Positions 17,091 through 25,699 of a DNA stretch of 64,000 bases are shown here, piece by piece. Within the stretch, counting starts at the first letter, position 1. Every line of letters starts with the position of its first letter. Position numbers and translations under genes: made by a program. Source of the DNA: Microbacterium sp. CFH 31415 (lineage in GTDB: Bacteria; Actinomycetota; Actinomycetes; Actinomycetales; Microbacteriaceae). The notes under the pieces are model-generated. The model was not told where the DNA came from. It did no database searches and saw only the letters and a program-made list of their open reading frames with translations. The stretch spans positions 1 to 64,000 of the forward strand of contig NZ_JAKYXC010000004.1 in NCBI RefSeq assembly GCF_022538185.1, in the 5' to 3' direction.

Positions 17091-17769
17091 CGAACCGGTC
17101 CGAGAGCGCGTAGCGCAGCAGCACCACGTCGGCGATCTGCCGCGCTTCGGCGAGCCGGGCGCGCCGGTGCGCCGTCCACGGGAAGCTGCCTGCGCCGACG
17201 AACCGCGGTGCCAGCGACTCTCCCACGAAGAAGGGAGCGATCACGAGCTGCAACTCGTCGGCGATCTCCTCGACGAGGAACTGCGTGTGCATGCGCCCGC
17301 CGCCCTCGACCATCAGCCTCTCGACGCCACGATCGCCGAGGTCGGCGACCACGTCGCGCATCGCCACCGTCTCGCCGAGCACCACGACCGTCGCCGCCCC
17401 GCCGAGCGTGCGCGTTATCCGCTCACCCTCGGACCGCGGACAGTAGACGATCTTCTCGACATCGCCGGCGGTGAAGAAGGCGGAGTCGGCCGAGAGATCA
17501 CCGCTCGCCGTGACGGTGACCTTCACGGGCGAGGCGGTGAGCCCGGCATCCAGCCGCTGCTGCTGTCGTTCCTCGCTGCGCACCAGCAGGCGGCAGTCGT
17601 CGCGGCGCACCGTCGAGGCACCGACCATGATCGCGTCGCTGGCGGCGCGCAGCTGGTCGACCCGGTCGAAGTCCTCGGCGTTCGACATCGCGAGGCGCTG
17701 GGGCGTCTCGCTGTCGAGGTAGCCGTCGATCGACATGGCGCAGCTCAGGGTGACGTAGGGCCGGCTCAT
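17074..17769 (-). CDS. RibD C-terminal-domain (DHFR-like) reductase
   Basis: A 231-aa stand-alone reductase domain, without the deaminase half of RibD. Motifs of the family are CAMSIDGYLDS at the N-terminus, AIMVGASTVRRDDCRLLVR, and MVEGGGRMHTQFL (the GGG nucleotide/ribose loop). In riboflavin synthesis this fold reduces the ribosyl side chain of a pyrimidine with NADPH. Next to a PTPS-family gene it may act on a pterin or ribityl intermediate. ATG 17769 overlaps the upstream TGA by 4 bp (ATGA). Confidence 0.88.
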   Translation of the reverse strand: MSRPYVTLSCAMSIDGYLDSETPQRLAMSNAEDFDRVDQLRAASDAIMVGASTVRRDDCRLLVRSEERQQQRLDAGLTASPVKVTVTASGDLSADSAFFTAGDVEKIVYCPRSEGERITRTLGGAATVVVLGETVAMRDVVADLGDRGVERLMVEGGGRMHTQFLVEEIADELQLVIAPFFVGESLAPRFVGAGSFPWTAHRRARLAEARQIADVVLLRYALSDRFDGGGA

Positions 17770-18728
17770 GACGCCGCCCCCGGGACCCCACGGCGCCGAC
17801 GCACGAGCGAGACCATGACGATCGCGGCCCCGGGCGCGAGGGCGATCATCGCCAGCACGCCGTACGCGGTCGCCGCCGTCAGCCCCGCGGCGGCCCCGAC
17901 GCCCACGGCGCCGAACGCCCACGCCGCCGCGCCCTCTCTGGGGCCCCAACCCCCGACGCTCAGCGGGATGGACGACGCGAGCACGGCAATCACGGCTGCG
18001 GCGCCCACGCGTTCGGCGGGCGCGTCGATGCCCACGGCGGCGCAGGCGACGAGGAACGTCGCGACATGCGCGACCACGACGACCGTCGACGACGCCACGA
18101 CGCCGACGACAGCGCCGGGCGTCGCGAAGGCTCCGCGAAGGATCGCCCATTCGCGCCCCAGCGCGGAGCGCGCCCGGCGATTCGCCGCGGCGATCGTGAG
18201 CGCCGCGATCGCGAGCATCACCGAGACCAGCAACACGGTCATGGCCGGACTGTAGGCCGAGAATCCGATCGCCGCCAGGACCCCGACGGCCAGCATGAGC
18301 TGCACCGCCTGTCCCGCCGCGCGTTCCGCAGCGACGGCCCGCGCCGCCTGGGCCACCTGATCGACGCTGCGCCCGTGCACCACGGCCCGGTGCACGTCAC
18401 CGACGACCCCGCCCGGCAGCAGGGTGTTGAGGAACTGCGAACGGTAGTAGGCGCCGATCGACTCGAGCCATCCCAGGCGCAGTCCCATGCGTCCGGCCAG
18501 GATGCGCCACCGCCACGCGGCGGCCGCGGTGGCGGCGGCCGCGAGCAGGACGGCCGCTCCGACGGCGGCGGGCGACACCGCCGCGAGACCCCGGACGAAC
18601 GGCTCCGCACCGGCCACGGCGACGATCGCCGCCAGGGTGGCGAGGCCGATCGCGGCACGGATCCACGAACCCCACCGCGCCGCAGAGGGCGTGGGGGAGC
18701 CCGTCTCCGGGCGCGTGACCACGGTCAT
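17766..18728 (-). CDS. LPG-synthase-type (UPF0104) integral membrane protein
   Basis: A 320-aa protein with about eight hydrophobic segments and the family signature LESIGAYYRSQFLNTLLPGGVVGDVHRA. The later SIPLSVGGWGPREGAAAWAF repeats the conserved PxxxGGxGxRE pattern of the lysylphosphatidylglycerol synthase transmembrane region. It lacks the cytosolic aminoacyl-transferase half, so a flippase or lipid-handling role is more likely than synthesis of LPG. ATG 18728 gives the same 4-bp ATGA overlap as the other genes; ATG 18734 is an alternative. Fifth gene of the operon. Confidence 0.85.
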   Translation of the reverse strand: MTVVTRPETGSPTPSAARWGSWIRAAIGLATLAAIVAVAGAEPFVRGLAAVSPAAVGAAVLLAAAATAAAAWRWRILAGRMGLRLGWLESIGAYYRSQFLNTLLPGGVVGDVHRAVVHGRSVDQVAQAARAVAAERAAGQAVQLMLAVGVLAAIGFSAYSPAMTVLLVSVMLAIAALTIAAANRRARSALGREWAILRGAFATPGAVVGVVASSTVVVVAHVATFLVACAAVGIDAPAERVGAAAVIAVLASSIPLSVGGWGPREGAAAWAFGAVGVGAAAGLTAATAYGVLAMIALAPGAAIVMVSLVRRRRGVPGAAS

Positions 18729-19534
18729 GGCCATGCCAGCAGATCCTCGTGGTGCACGATCACGCGCAGTCGTCCCGCGGCGAGCTGGGCGGAGCGGCTC
18801 CGGCTGTACTCCTCCGCCCACTCCCGCAGTGCAGGGCGCTCCGCCACGGCCGCGGTGAGCCAGCCGTCCAGCCACTCCGCGACGAGCGCACGGTCGGCGC
18901 TGGACAGCGTCCAGGGCGAGTCCGCGACCCTCACCGACCAGCCCCGCGACCGGAACAGGTCGGCCGTGACGAGGACGGCATCCGGTCCGAGCAGGCGTCG
19001 CGCGTCCGCCACGCGCCGCTGATGGTCGTTGAACGCCGCCTCGAACACGCGGTCGCCGGGGTCGAGCGGGTCGAGCTCGACGCGGCCGTTCACCGTCAGG
19101 CCGAACAGCGCGGGCCCTCCGACGGCGACGCACGCGTCGACGATGGCCTCCACCTCATCCGCGGCGAGCACGTCGAGCAGCGCGGATGCCGTCACGAGCG
19201 ACGCGCCCTCGATGTCGGCGGCGCGCAGGTGCTCGAGTTCGCCCACACGGGTCCGCATCGTTATCGGGCCGCCGTCGGCGTCGTGCACGTCCGCTCGCGA
19301 CGCGTGACCGAGAAGCGCAGGGTTCCAGTCGTGCAGCACCCACGTCTGCGGTCCCGGAAGAAGCGGTGCGAGCCAGCGCACCATCGACCCCGTGCCGCTG
19401 CCGAGGTCGTGCACGGTGAGCGGGGGGCGCAGCATCCGAGCCGCCCTCGTCGCCAGCGCCCGCGAACGCGACTCCGCGTCCGCTCGCTCTCGCAGCGTCA
19501 GCCAGTCGGCGGACACCGGGATGACGACGCTCAC
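18725..19534 (-). CDS. SAM-dependent methyltransferase
   Basis: A 269-aa class I methyltransferase. Motif I is VHDLGSGTGSMVRWLAPLL, the acidic motif II region is VLHDWNPALL, and a post-motif stretch ASLVTASALLDVL follows. The C-terminal half carries substrate elements I cannot assign. The acceptor is unknown; the operon offers a glycosylated or pterin-like intermediate. GTG 19534 overlaps the glycosyltransferase stop by 4 bp (GTGA), which decides the start over an upstream ATG at 19582. Confidence 0.86.
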   Translation of the reverse strand: MSVVIPVSADWLTLRERADAESRSRALATRAARMLRPPLTVHDLGSGTGSMVRWLAPLLPGPQTWVLHDWNPALLGHASRADVHDADGGPITMRTRVGELEHLRAADIEGASLVTASALLDVLAADEVEAIVDACVAVGGPALFGLTVNGRVELDPLDPGDRVFEAAFNDHQRRVADARRLLGPDAVLVTADLFRSRGWSVRVADSPWTLSSADRALVAEWLDGWLTAAVAERPALREWAEEYSRSRSAQLAAGRLRVIVHHEDLLAWP

Positions 19535-20562
19535 GTCAGTCCCGCCAGCGTCTGGTCGATCGTGCGCGCCGTCTCGCGCCACGACGGGCGGTCGGGGGCG
19601 GAACGCCGCGCCGCGGCCGACAGGCGCGCACGCAGCTGCGGATCCTCGATCCAGCGCCGCAGCGCGAAGCCGAGCGCCGTCGGATCGCCGGGCGGCACCA
19701 GGATCGCCGCGTCCTCGGGCTGCGCGGCCTCCGGAAGACCTCCGACGCGGGAGGCGATGACCGGGATGCCGCGCCGCAGCGCGTCGCCGACGGCGATGCC
19801 GTAGCTCTCGGTGCGCGAGGGGGCGATCAGCACATCCGCGCGCGCGTACGCGGCGTCGAGGTCATCGGGAGGCAGCACGCCCGTCCACGTGATCCGCTCC
19901 GACAGGCCCGCGCGCGCGGCATCCGTCTCCAGCTTCTCCGCGAAACTCCGATCGGCGCTGACCGACCCCGCGATCGTGCACGACCACGACGGGTCGGCGG
20001 CGAGCCCTGCGAGCGCCTCGATCAGGGTGTCCTGCCCCTTGTGAGGGGCGACGACGCCGACGCAGAGCAGCGAGCCGCCGGTGGTGGTGCCCGCCGCAGG
20101 CGACGCCGTATCGGCGCCGGGAGTCGCCACGACGATGCGGTCGGCCGGGCTGAGGCACCGCCGCACGAGTTCGTCGCGCGCCCACTCGCTCGTCGCGATC
20201 ACGCGGTGCGCGTGCGACAGGGCCGCGCGCTCCCCCTCGACCATGCGCGGGTCGGCGTGCTCGAACGCGTCGGCCACCATGTGCACGAGCACGGCGATCC
20301 GGAGCCGCCGGGCGGCGGCCTCGACCGCAGACGAGGCGCCGATCGCGACGAGCCCGTCCACGAGCACGAGAGCATCGTCCGGCACGCCGTCGAAAGGGTC
20401 GCCGGGAGCGTCGGGCGCGGCTTCCACCGGGCGCACGACCCACCCCATCCGCCGCAGCTCCGCCTCGACGCGTTGGTCGAACACGTTCCCGCCGCTGACC
20501 CGCTGCGGATCGTCGAACCCGTGGGGGACGACGAACCACACGACGGGCGGGGCTGCGGTCAC
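19531..20562 (-). CDS. GT4-type glycosyltransferase
   Basis: A 343-aa GT-B fold retaining glycosyltransferase. The N-terminal acceptor domain begins [20 protein letters not shown]. The C-terminal donor domain carries [20 protein letters not shown], the EX7E-type region [16 protein letters not shown] and [13 protein letters not shown], typical of family 4. It would transfer a sugar from a nucleotide donor to an unknown acceptor, in the cytoplasm or at the membrane face. GTG 20562 overlaps the TGA of the PTPS gene by 4 bp (GTGA). Its place between a PTPS gene and a methyltransferase gene suggests a glycosylated small molecule. Confidence 0.88.
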   Translation of the reverse strand: MTAAPPVVWFVVPHGFDDPQRVSGGNVFDQRVEAELRRMGWVVRPVEAAPDAPGDPFDGVPDDALVLVDGLVAIGASSAVEAAARRLRIAVLVHMVADAFEHADPRMVEGERAALSHAHRVIATSEWARDELVRRCLSPADRIVVATPGADTASPAAGTTTGGSLLCVGVVAPHKGQDTLIEALAGLAADPSWSCTIAGSVSADRSFAEKLETDAARAGLSERITWTGVLPPDDLDAAYARADVLIAPSRTESYGIAVGDALRRGIPVIASRVGGLPEAAQPEDAAILVPPGDPTALGFALRRWIEDPQLRARLSAAARRSAPDRPSWRETARTIDQTLAGLT

Positions 20563-20954
20563 AGCGTCACCTCGTACGACGCCCAGGCGACGTGCGACTC
20601 GCGCAGCGTGACCTCGATCCCCGAGACGATTCCTCCGCCCAGCTCGCCAGCGCGCACAGCCACGACGAGCCGATCGGCCAGCACCTTGCACAGACGCTCG
20701 GTCGTGGTGTTCACGCCGGCGAACTCGGGCTCCTCGTCGAGGTTGCGATACGACAGCGTCGACAGGATGCCGCGCAGCGCCTCGGTGGCCCGCCCGATGT
20801 CGACCACCAGGCCGTCGGCGTCGAGATCGGCCGCGCGGAAGGTGGCGTCGACGACGTAGGTGGCGCCATGCAGGCGCTGGGCCGGGCCGAACACCTCGCC
20901 CGCCAGGCTGTGGGCGATCATCATGTGGTCGCGGACGGTCAGCGAGTAGGTCAT
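20559..20954 (-). CDS. 6-pyruvoyltetrahydropterin synthase/QueD-family protein
   Basis: A 131-aa T-fold enzyme. It begins [17 protein letters not shown] (zinc His region), has a second zinc stretch [31 protein letters not shown] and the conserved [13 protein letters not shown] with Glu. Family enzymes convert dihydroneopterin triphosphate to a 6-substituted tetrahydropterin or 6-carboxy product. In the usual HxH zinc pattern the second site reads LHGATY, so ligand spacing is not fully canonical and should be checked against a structure. No GTP cyclohydrolase is in the window. Start ATG 20954 follows GGAGGG and overlaps the dehydrogenase stop by 4 bp. Confidence 0.85.
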   Translation of the reverse strand: MTYSLTVRDHMMIAHSLAGEVFGPAQRLHGATYVVDATFRAADLDADGLVVDIGRATEALRGILSTLSYRNLDEEPEFAGVNTTTERLCKVLADRLVVAVRAGELGGGIVSGIEVTLRESHVAWASYEVTL

Positions 20955-21925
20955 GCGGAGTCCCTCCAGTCGATCGTGTGGCAGAGCCCGGGCGACGAGC
21001 CGCCGGCGATCCTGGCCATGACGGCGGGAAGTTCGCGCCACGACGACTCGCCGGTGAGCAGATGGTCGAACCCGGGGTCCTGCAGCAGGCTCAGAGCGAG
21101 TTCCAGGCGGTCGCCGGTCGAACGCGTGCCTCGCCGGCGCGGCGAGACCATGCCGACCTGGCTGGAGCGGATCGTCAGCCGGCGGGAATGGAAGTCGCCG
21201 CCGAGCTGCAGGCTCACCGGGCGATCGCCGAACCAGCTCGCCTCGATGATCTCGCCCTCGGTCGCGGCGCTCTCGATCGCCAGCTGCAGGCCGTCGCCCG
21301 AACCGCTGGTATCGATCACGGCGTCCTGGTCGACGGGGGCCGCCCCGGGGTGGGCATAGGTCACGCCCAGCCGCTCGCACACCCCGGCCTTCGTACGATC
21401 GACGTCGACGACCGTGACGGTGACACCCGGGATGCCGCGTGCCACCCGGGCGAGCGCGCACCCGATCATGCCCGCGCCGACGATCATGAGCCGATCGCCG
21501 ACCAAGGGCGCGGCATCCCACAGGATGTTCACCGCGGTCTCGACCGCCCCCGCGAGCACCGCCCGGCGCGGCGGGACACCGTCAGGCACGACGGCGACCG
21601 ACCGCTCCGGCACGACGTAGGACGACTGGTGCGGGTAGAGGGCGAACACCGTCCGGCCCCGCAGACGCTCCGGACCCTGTTCGACGGTGCCGACATTGAG
21701 GTAGCCGTACTTGACCGGCCCGGGGAAGTCGCCCTGCTGGAACGGGGCGCGCATGCGCTGCCGCTCGGTCTCGGGCACCTCACCGCGGAACACCAGGGAC
21801 TCCGTGCCCCGGCTGACGCCCGTGTACAACGTGCGGACGCGCACTTCGCCGGGCTGCGCGTCCGCGACCGGCTCCTCGCGCAGCGCTCCCGACGCGGGCG
21901 CCTCGACCCAGAAGGAGGTGGCCAT
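20951..21925 (-). CDS. zinc-free MDR-type alcohol dehydrogenase (BchC-like)
   Basis: A 324-aa medium-chain dehydrogenase/reductase. The N-terminal GroES-like part has [11 protein letters not shown], as in BchC and threonine-dehydrogenase-like proteins, and lacks an obvious catalytic zinc Cys. The Rossmann part has [17 protein letters not shown] and [16 protein letters not shown]. It would oxidise or reduce a side-chain hydroxyl with NAD(P). ATG 21925 is chosen because GAGGG precedes it by 5 nt; a GTG at 21931 is possible. First gene of the seven-gene operon and divergent from the phosphatidyltransferase gene, with 89 nt between starts. Confidence 0.84.
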   Translation of the reverse strand: MATSFWVEAPASGALREEPVADAQPGEVRVRTLYTGVSRGTESLVFRGEVPETERQRMRAPFQQGDFPGPVKYGYLNVGTVEQGPERLRGRTVFALYPHQSSYVVPERSVAVVPDGVPPRRAVLAGAVETAVNILWDAAPLVGDRLMIVGAGMIGCALARVARGIPGVTVTVVDVDRTKAGVCERLGVTYAHPGAAPVDQDAVIDTSGSGDGLQLAIESAATEGEIIEASWFGDRPVSLQLGGDFHSRRLTIRSSQVGMVSPRRRGTRSTGDRLELALSLLQDPGFDHLLTGESSWRELPAVMARIAGGSSPGLCHTIDWRDSA

Positions 21926-22014
21926 CGTCACCCTCGCACCACTGTCGATTGAACCGAGGCACTCCCCCGATACGTGTAACCGGTGGTATCCATGACGGAG
22001 GAACGGAGCTCCCT

Positions 22015-22755
22015 ATGCCGAAGGTTCATCTCGCTCCGCTCTCGTCGATGGCGGCGGGGGTCCTCGGCCTGTCCGCGGTCGCGCTCGTCTCCCCGCTCTC
22101 GGCAGCCGGATGGACCGCCGGGCTCCTCTACCTTGTCGCTTCGAACGCTCTGCTCGCCAGGGGGTTGCAGACGCGCGGGATGTCGGCTTTCGGGTGGGGG
22201 AACTGGGCGACCGCCGGCCGCTCGACCCTTGTCGCCCTGGTGACCGCGCTCGTCGTGACGTCGTTCTCGTCGCCGATCTCGCTGCTTCTGCTCATCGTCG
22301 TGGCGGGCGTCGCGCTGGTGCTGGACGCCGTCGACGGCTGGCTCGCGCGCCGCACGCACAGCGAGACCGATCTCGGGGCACGGTTCGACATGGAGGTGGA
22401 CGCCTTCCTCCTGCTGGTCCTCAGCCTCTACGTCTCGCAGCTGCTCGGCGGGTGGGTGATTGCGATCGGACTGCTGCGGTACGCGTTCGTCGTCGCGGGC
22501 CTGCTGCTGCCCTGGATGCGGGCGACCCTGCCACCGCGATACTGGCGCAAGGTCGTCACGGCTTACGCCGGCGTGGCGCTCACTGTCGCGGCATCCGATC
22601 TCCTGCCGTCCTGGGCAGGGGCCGCACTGGTCGCCGTCGCACTCGCGCTGCTGCTCGAGTCGTTCGCGCGGGACGTGCTGTGGCTGGTCGCACGGCGCCG
22701 GGCCGTCACCCCCCGCGCCGAAGCGGTTCATCGAAGAAAAGGAGTGGACGCATGA
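22015..22755 (+). CDS. CDP-alcohol phosphatidyltransferase
   Basis: A 246-aa membrane enzyme that condenses a CDP-activated lipid or alcohol with a hydroxyl acceptor. The family motif DX2DGX2ARX8GX3DX3D is intact as DAVDGWLARR then GARFDMEVDA, and six or so transmembrane segments surround it. ATG 22015 has GGAG 5 nt upstream (22006-22009). It faces the glycosyltransferase/PTPS operon across a short divergent region, suggesting joint function in making a membrane-anchored head group. The next gene overlaps it by 4 bp. Confidence 0.9.
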   Translation: MPKVHLAPLSSMAAGVLGLSAVALVSPLSAAGWTAGLLYLVASNALLARGLQTRGMSAFGWGNWATAGRSTLVALVTALVVTSFSSPISLLLLIVVAGVALVLDAVDGWLARRTHSETDLGARFDMEVDAFLLLVLSLYVSQLLGGWVIAIGLLRYAFVVAGLLLPWMRATLPPRYWRKVVTAYAGVALTVAASDLLPSWAGAALVAVALALLLESFARDVLWLVARRRAVTPRAEAVHRRKGVDA

Positions 22756-23144
22756 ACGAAGGCACTCGACGAGGGCTGTGGGCTCTCCGCATCTTGAGCG
22801 CCGTCTTCCTCCTCGCCGCCGGAGGAATCCATCTCTACCTGGTCTTCAACGGCGTCGGCGGCATCCTCGGCGTGATGTTCGTGCTGAACGCGATCGCCGC
22901 GCTCGTGCTCGCGATCGCCGTGGTCGCTCTGCGGGGGCGGCTGCTGCAGCTGGCGACGGTGCTCAGCCTGCTGTTCATGATCGCGACCCTCGGCGCGCTG
23001 CTCCTGGCGCTGACGGTCGGGCTGTTCGGCATCACCGAGACGTGGGACTTCATGCTGGTGCCCGAGACCGTGATCGTCGAGTCGATCGGGATCGTGGTGC
23101 TCGCGGCCACGACGGTCGCCGTCTTCCGCAAGCCGCCGGAGTGA
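22752..23144 (+). CDS. four-helix membrane protein of unknown function
   Basis: A 130-aa protein with four predicted transmembrane helices: ALRILSAVFLLAAGGIHLYLV, ILGVMFVLNAIAALVLAIAV, LLQLATVLSLLFMIATLGALLLAL and VESIGIVVLAATTVAVF. The pattern GIHLYL in the first helix recurs in small actinobacterial membrane proteins without assigned role. ATG 22752 overlaps the stop of the phosphatidyltransferase gene by 4 bp (ATGA), so the two form a coupled pair. Confidence 0.82.
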   Translation: MNEGTRRGLWALRILSAVFLLAAGGIHLYLVFNGVGGILGVMFVLNAIAALVLAIAVVALRGRLLQLATVLSLLFMIATLGALLLALTVGLFGITETWDFMLVPETVIVESIGIVVLAATTVAVFRKPPE

Positions 23145-23152
23145 GGCGCGGG

Positions 23153-23389
23153 TCAGGGACTCTCGGTGCGGTGCGGCGCAGCCGCGTCGACCGCCTCGGC
23201 CGGCTCGGGGCCGGGGTCCCGGGCCGGCAAGACCACCAACAGTAAGGCCGCGATGGGGCCTAAGAACACGGTCAGCACGAACCACGCGAGGGCCGAGCGG
23301 TTGCGCGTGCGGGCGTAGCCTCCGGCGAGGAGCGCCGCGGTGATCCACAGCGCCGAGAGCATTCCCGTCACAGACGGATCCGATTCCAT
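23153..23389 (-). CDS. small two-helix membrane protein
   Basis: A 78-aa hypothetical protein: TGMLSALWITAALLAGGYA and SALAWFVLTVFLGPIAALLLVVL form two helices, with a disordered Pro/Ala/Glu-rich tail (ARDPGPEPAEAV). TACGTT (23396-23401) lies 6 nt upstream of ATG 23389, the leaderless pattern, which decides the start over more upstream in-frame Met codons. Function unknown. Confidence 0.7.
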   Translation of the reverse strand: MESDPSVTGMLSALWITAALLAGGYARTRNRSALAWFVLTVFLGPIAALLLVVLPARDPGPEPAEAVDAAAPHRTESP

Positions 23390-23456
23390 TGCGCGAACGT
23401 ATCGCACTCCTCGTCTGCGAGCAGCGAATGCCCCCTGGAGTCTCTGTGAATACGGC

Positions 23457-23675
23457 ATGCTCGGGGATGTGGCGGGCGCACCCTCTGGTTTCGATTTCAC
23501 CGTCCGTGGCGACGTCGTCGAGATCCGTCACCGCGGACGACCCGCGGCGACCCTGCGGAACGCGGCGGCAGCGAAGTTCCTCGTCGATATCGAGCGCGGC
23601 GACCCGCAGCACGTGATGGCGCGCGTGACCGGCAACTACAAGCGCGGGAACGAGCGGACGGCGCATCGACCCTGA
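23457..23675 (+). CDS. 72-aa hypothetical protein
   Basis: A short basic protein of unknown function: GFDFTVRGDVVEIRHRGRPA looks like two beta strands, then TLRNAAAAKFLVDIE is a helix, and the end is basic (NYKRGNERTAHRP). It is divergent from the two-helix protein gene and convergent with arr, ending 9 nt before it. Coding signal is moderate; the conserved-looking strand/strand/helix order is the main support. Confidence 0.6.
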   Translation: MLGDVAGAPSGFDFTVRGDVVEIRHRGRPAATLRNAAAAKFLVDIERGDPQHVMARVTGNYKRGNERTAHRP

Positions 23676-23684
23676 CGTCCGTCG

Positions 23685-24095
23685 TCAGTTGATGATCTCA
23701 CCGCGCTCGTCGGCGAGCAGGACCGCGAGGCGCTCCTGCCACTGCTGTAGGGCTTCGGGGGTGAGCCGGGTCCAGTCGTCGGTCTCACCGATCACCCTGA
23801 TCGGCTCGCTGCTCCGGTAGGACCGTGTCGGGTTGCCGGGGAACTTCTTGTCGGTGACGTTCGGGTCGTTCTCGAACTCGCCGGTCGGCTCGACGATGTA
23901 CACGCGGGGCGCCGCGTCGCCGGGCGCGAGCTCCGCGGCGAGTCCGGCGCCGTCGGGCAGGGCCGTGAAGTAGATGTGGTTCATCACCACTTCCGGCCGA
24001 TAATTCGAGCGGTATCCGGGGGTCAGCAGATCGCCGACCTCCAGGTCGGCCTTCGTGCCATGGAAGAACGGGCCTTCATCCAGCGGTTCTGTCAT
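23685..24095 (-). CDS. arr: rifamycin (rifampin) ADP-ribosyltransferase
   Basis: Inactivates rifamycins by transferring ADP-ribose from NAD+ to the C23 hydroxyl. The 136-aa product matches the length and signature of chromosomal actinobacterial Arr: GPFFHGTKADLEVGDLL, RSNYRPEVVMNHIYFTAL, VYIVEPTGEFENDPNVTDKKFPGNPTRSY and SEPIRVIGE, with the NAD-site His, Tyr and Asp positions present. CAGGCT is 6 nt before ATG 24095. Chromosomal copies are common in actinobacteria, and there is no mobile element here, so it is probably intrinsic. Confidence 0.93.
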   Translation of the reverse strand: MTEPLDEGPFFHGTKADLEVGDLLTPGYRSNYRPEVVMNHIYFTALPDGAGLAAELAPGDAAPRVYIVEPTGEFENDPNVTDKKFPGNPTRSYRSSEPIRVIGETDDWTRLTPEALQQWQERLAVLLADERGEIIN

Positions 24096-24198
24096 CGAGT
24101 CAGCCTGCGGGATCCCGGCGAAGGGTTCAAGGGCTGCTTCCCCAGAAAGTCCCTGCCCCGGAGTACCGTGGGGCCGACCCGAGATCGAAGGAGCTCTC

Positions 24199-24864
24199 AT
24201 GGGCGAGTCGAGCGGAACCGCATGGATCAGCGCCGCCGAGTTCCACCGAGCGCCGGGCGTCGCGGACTGGCGCGTCACCGGGTCAGGTCCACAGGCGGTC
24301 TTCACCTCCACCTCGCTGTCGCATTCGGGACGCTTCGTCGCCCCGGTCGTCGCTGCGGCCGAACGGTTCGGCGTGCTGCCCGACATCGACGTGCGCCCCG
24401 AAGGCGTGGTCGTGCGCGTCGCGTTCGGCGACCACGGCATTCCCGCCGCCGCGACCGGGTTCGCGGCCGCGGTGTCCGAGGCCGCCGCCGGGCTCTCGCT
24501 GAAGGCCGACCCGTCGCGCGTGCAGTCGGTCGGCATCTATGTCGCGCAGCACTCGCAGGTCGACGCGCGCCCGTTCTTCACCGCCGCGCTGGGCTATGAA
24601 GAGCTCGGCGACACGGATGCCATCGACCCGCTGCGCCGCGGGCCTCAGCTCGCCTTCAACCCGATCACGGGCGATACGCCGAGCCGCGGACGGACGCACT
24701 TCGACGTGTTCGTGCCGGCCGACCAGGCTCAGGCACGAGTGGACGCCGCCCTCGCGGCCGGCGGGCGGCTGGCCGACGATTCGCACGCACCCGCGTGGTG
24801 GTCGCTCGCGTCGCCCGACAACCACGGTGTCGACATCGCCGCCTGGACCGACACGTACGACTGA
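24199..24864 (+). CDS. pterin-4a-carbinolamine-dehydratase-like domain fused to VOC domain
   Basis: A 221-aa two-domain protein. Residues up to about 105 look like a pterin dehydratase (DCoH/PhhB) fold: WRVTGSGPQAVFTSTSLSHSGRF, FGVLPDIDVRPEGVVVRVAFGDHGIPAAATGFAAAVSEAA. The family's histidines appear partly replaced (DIDVRP for HPDI). Residues from about 115 form a VOC/glyoxalase-like module (VQSVGIYVAQHSQVDARPFFTAALGYEEL to SPDNHGVDIAAW). Start ATG 24199 has GAAGGAG 6 nt upstream. Function unknown; pterin binding is an inference. Divergent from arr. Confidence 0.78.
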   Translation: MGESSGTAWISAAEFHRAPGVADWRVTGSGPQAVFTSTSLSHSGRFVAPVVAAAERFGVLPDIDVRPEGVVVRVAFGDHGIPAAATGFAAAVSEAAAGLSLKADPSRVQSVGIYVAQHSQVDARPFFTAALGYEELGDTDAIDPLRRGPQLAFNPITGDTPSRGRTHFDVFVPADQAQARVDAALAAGGRLADDSHAPAWWSLASPDNHGVDIAAWTDTYD

Positions 24865-24926
24865 CCCCCGATCGGTCGCCATCGCTACCCGAGGTCGGTA
24901 CGGTGGGGGCATTCGAGGAGTGGGTC

Positions 24927-25679
24927 GTGGCCTGGAGCACGCGAGAGCTCGCCAACTTGGCGGGGACGACGGTGAACACCATCCGGCACTATCACCGGCT
25001 GGGCCTGCTCGAGGTGCCGGAGCGCGAAGACAACGGCTACAAGCAGTACGAGGTGCGCCACCTGGTCCGACTGCTGCGCATCCGCAGGCTGACCGACCTC
25101 GGCGTACCGCTGTCGCAGATCGGCAGCGTCACGGCCGGCGAGGACAGCACGCCCGACGCGCTGCGCGAGATCGACGCGGACCTCGCGACGACCATCGAAC
25201 GACTCCAGCAGGCACGTGCCGACATCGCGGTCATTCTGCGCGACGGCGCACCGGCCGACACCCCCGCCGGCTTCGAGGCGGTGGCCTCACGACTGTCCGA
25301 GGCCGACAGCTCGATCATCCACATCTACAAGAAGCTGTACGACGACGACGCGCTCGCCGATCTGCGAGCGATGGTCGACGGCGATGACGACGTCCTCGGC
25401 GCGGAGATCGCCGCTCTCCCCGCGGACGCGGACGAAGCGAGCCGGGCGATGCTCGCCGAGCGGCTCGCGCCGATCATCGCGCAGCTCATGACCGACTACC
25501 CGTGGATCTCGGACCCGGGCGCGCACCTGTCACGGAGTCCCCTCGTCACGCAGGAGACCTTCATCGAGGCGATGGTGGAGCTGTACAACCCCGCACAGCG
25601 CGACGTCATCGCCCGCGCCAGCATCCTCGCCCACGCGCAGCTTCGCGACGGGGCGGACGAGGGCGAAGACGACACCTGA
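24927..25679 (+). CDS. MerR-family transcriptional regulator
   Basis: A 250-aa DNA-binding protein. The N-terminal winged helix has WSTRELANLAGTTVNTIRHYHRLGLL and the wing YKQYEVRHLVRLLRIRRLTDLGVPLSQI. A long C-terminal effector region is rich in Asp/Glu and helices, ending EGEDDT. No cysteine metal motif is seen, so it is probably a ligand-responsive rather than a metal-responsive MerR. GTG 24927 is chosen because GAGGAG precedes it by 6 nt. The likely target is its own promoter or the membrane protein gene that follows. Confidence 0.85.
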   Translation: MAWSTRELANLAGTTVNTIRHYHRLGLLEVPEREDNGYKQYEVRHLVRLLRIRRLTDLGVPLSQIGSVTAGEDSTPDALREIDADLATTIERLQQARADIAVILRDGAPADTPAGFEAVASRLSEADSSIIHIYKKLYDDDALADLRAMVDGDDDVLGAEIAALPADADEASRAMLAERLAPIIAQLMTDYPWISDPGAHLSRSPLVTQETFIEAMVELYNPAQRDVIARASILAHAQLRDGADEGEDDT

Positions 25680-25699
25680 GCACACATTTCTCACAGCGT

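Noticed and set aside
17766..18728. Complete lysylphosphatidylglycerol synthase (MprF)
   Set aside because: Only the membrane half is encoded; the aminoacyl-transferase half is missing.
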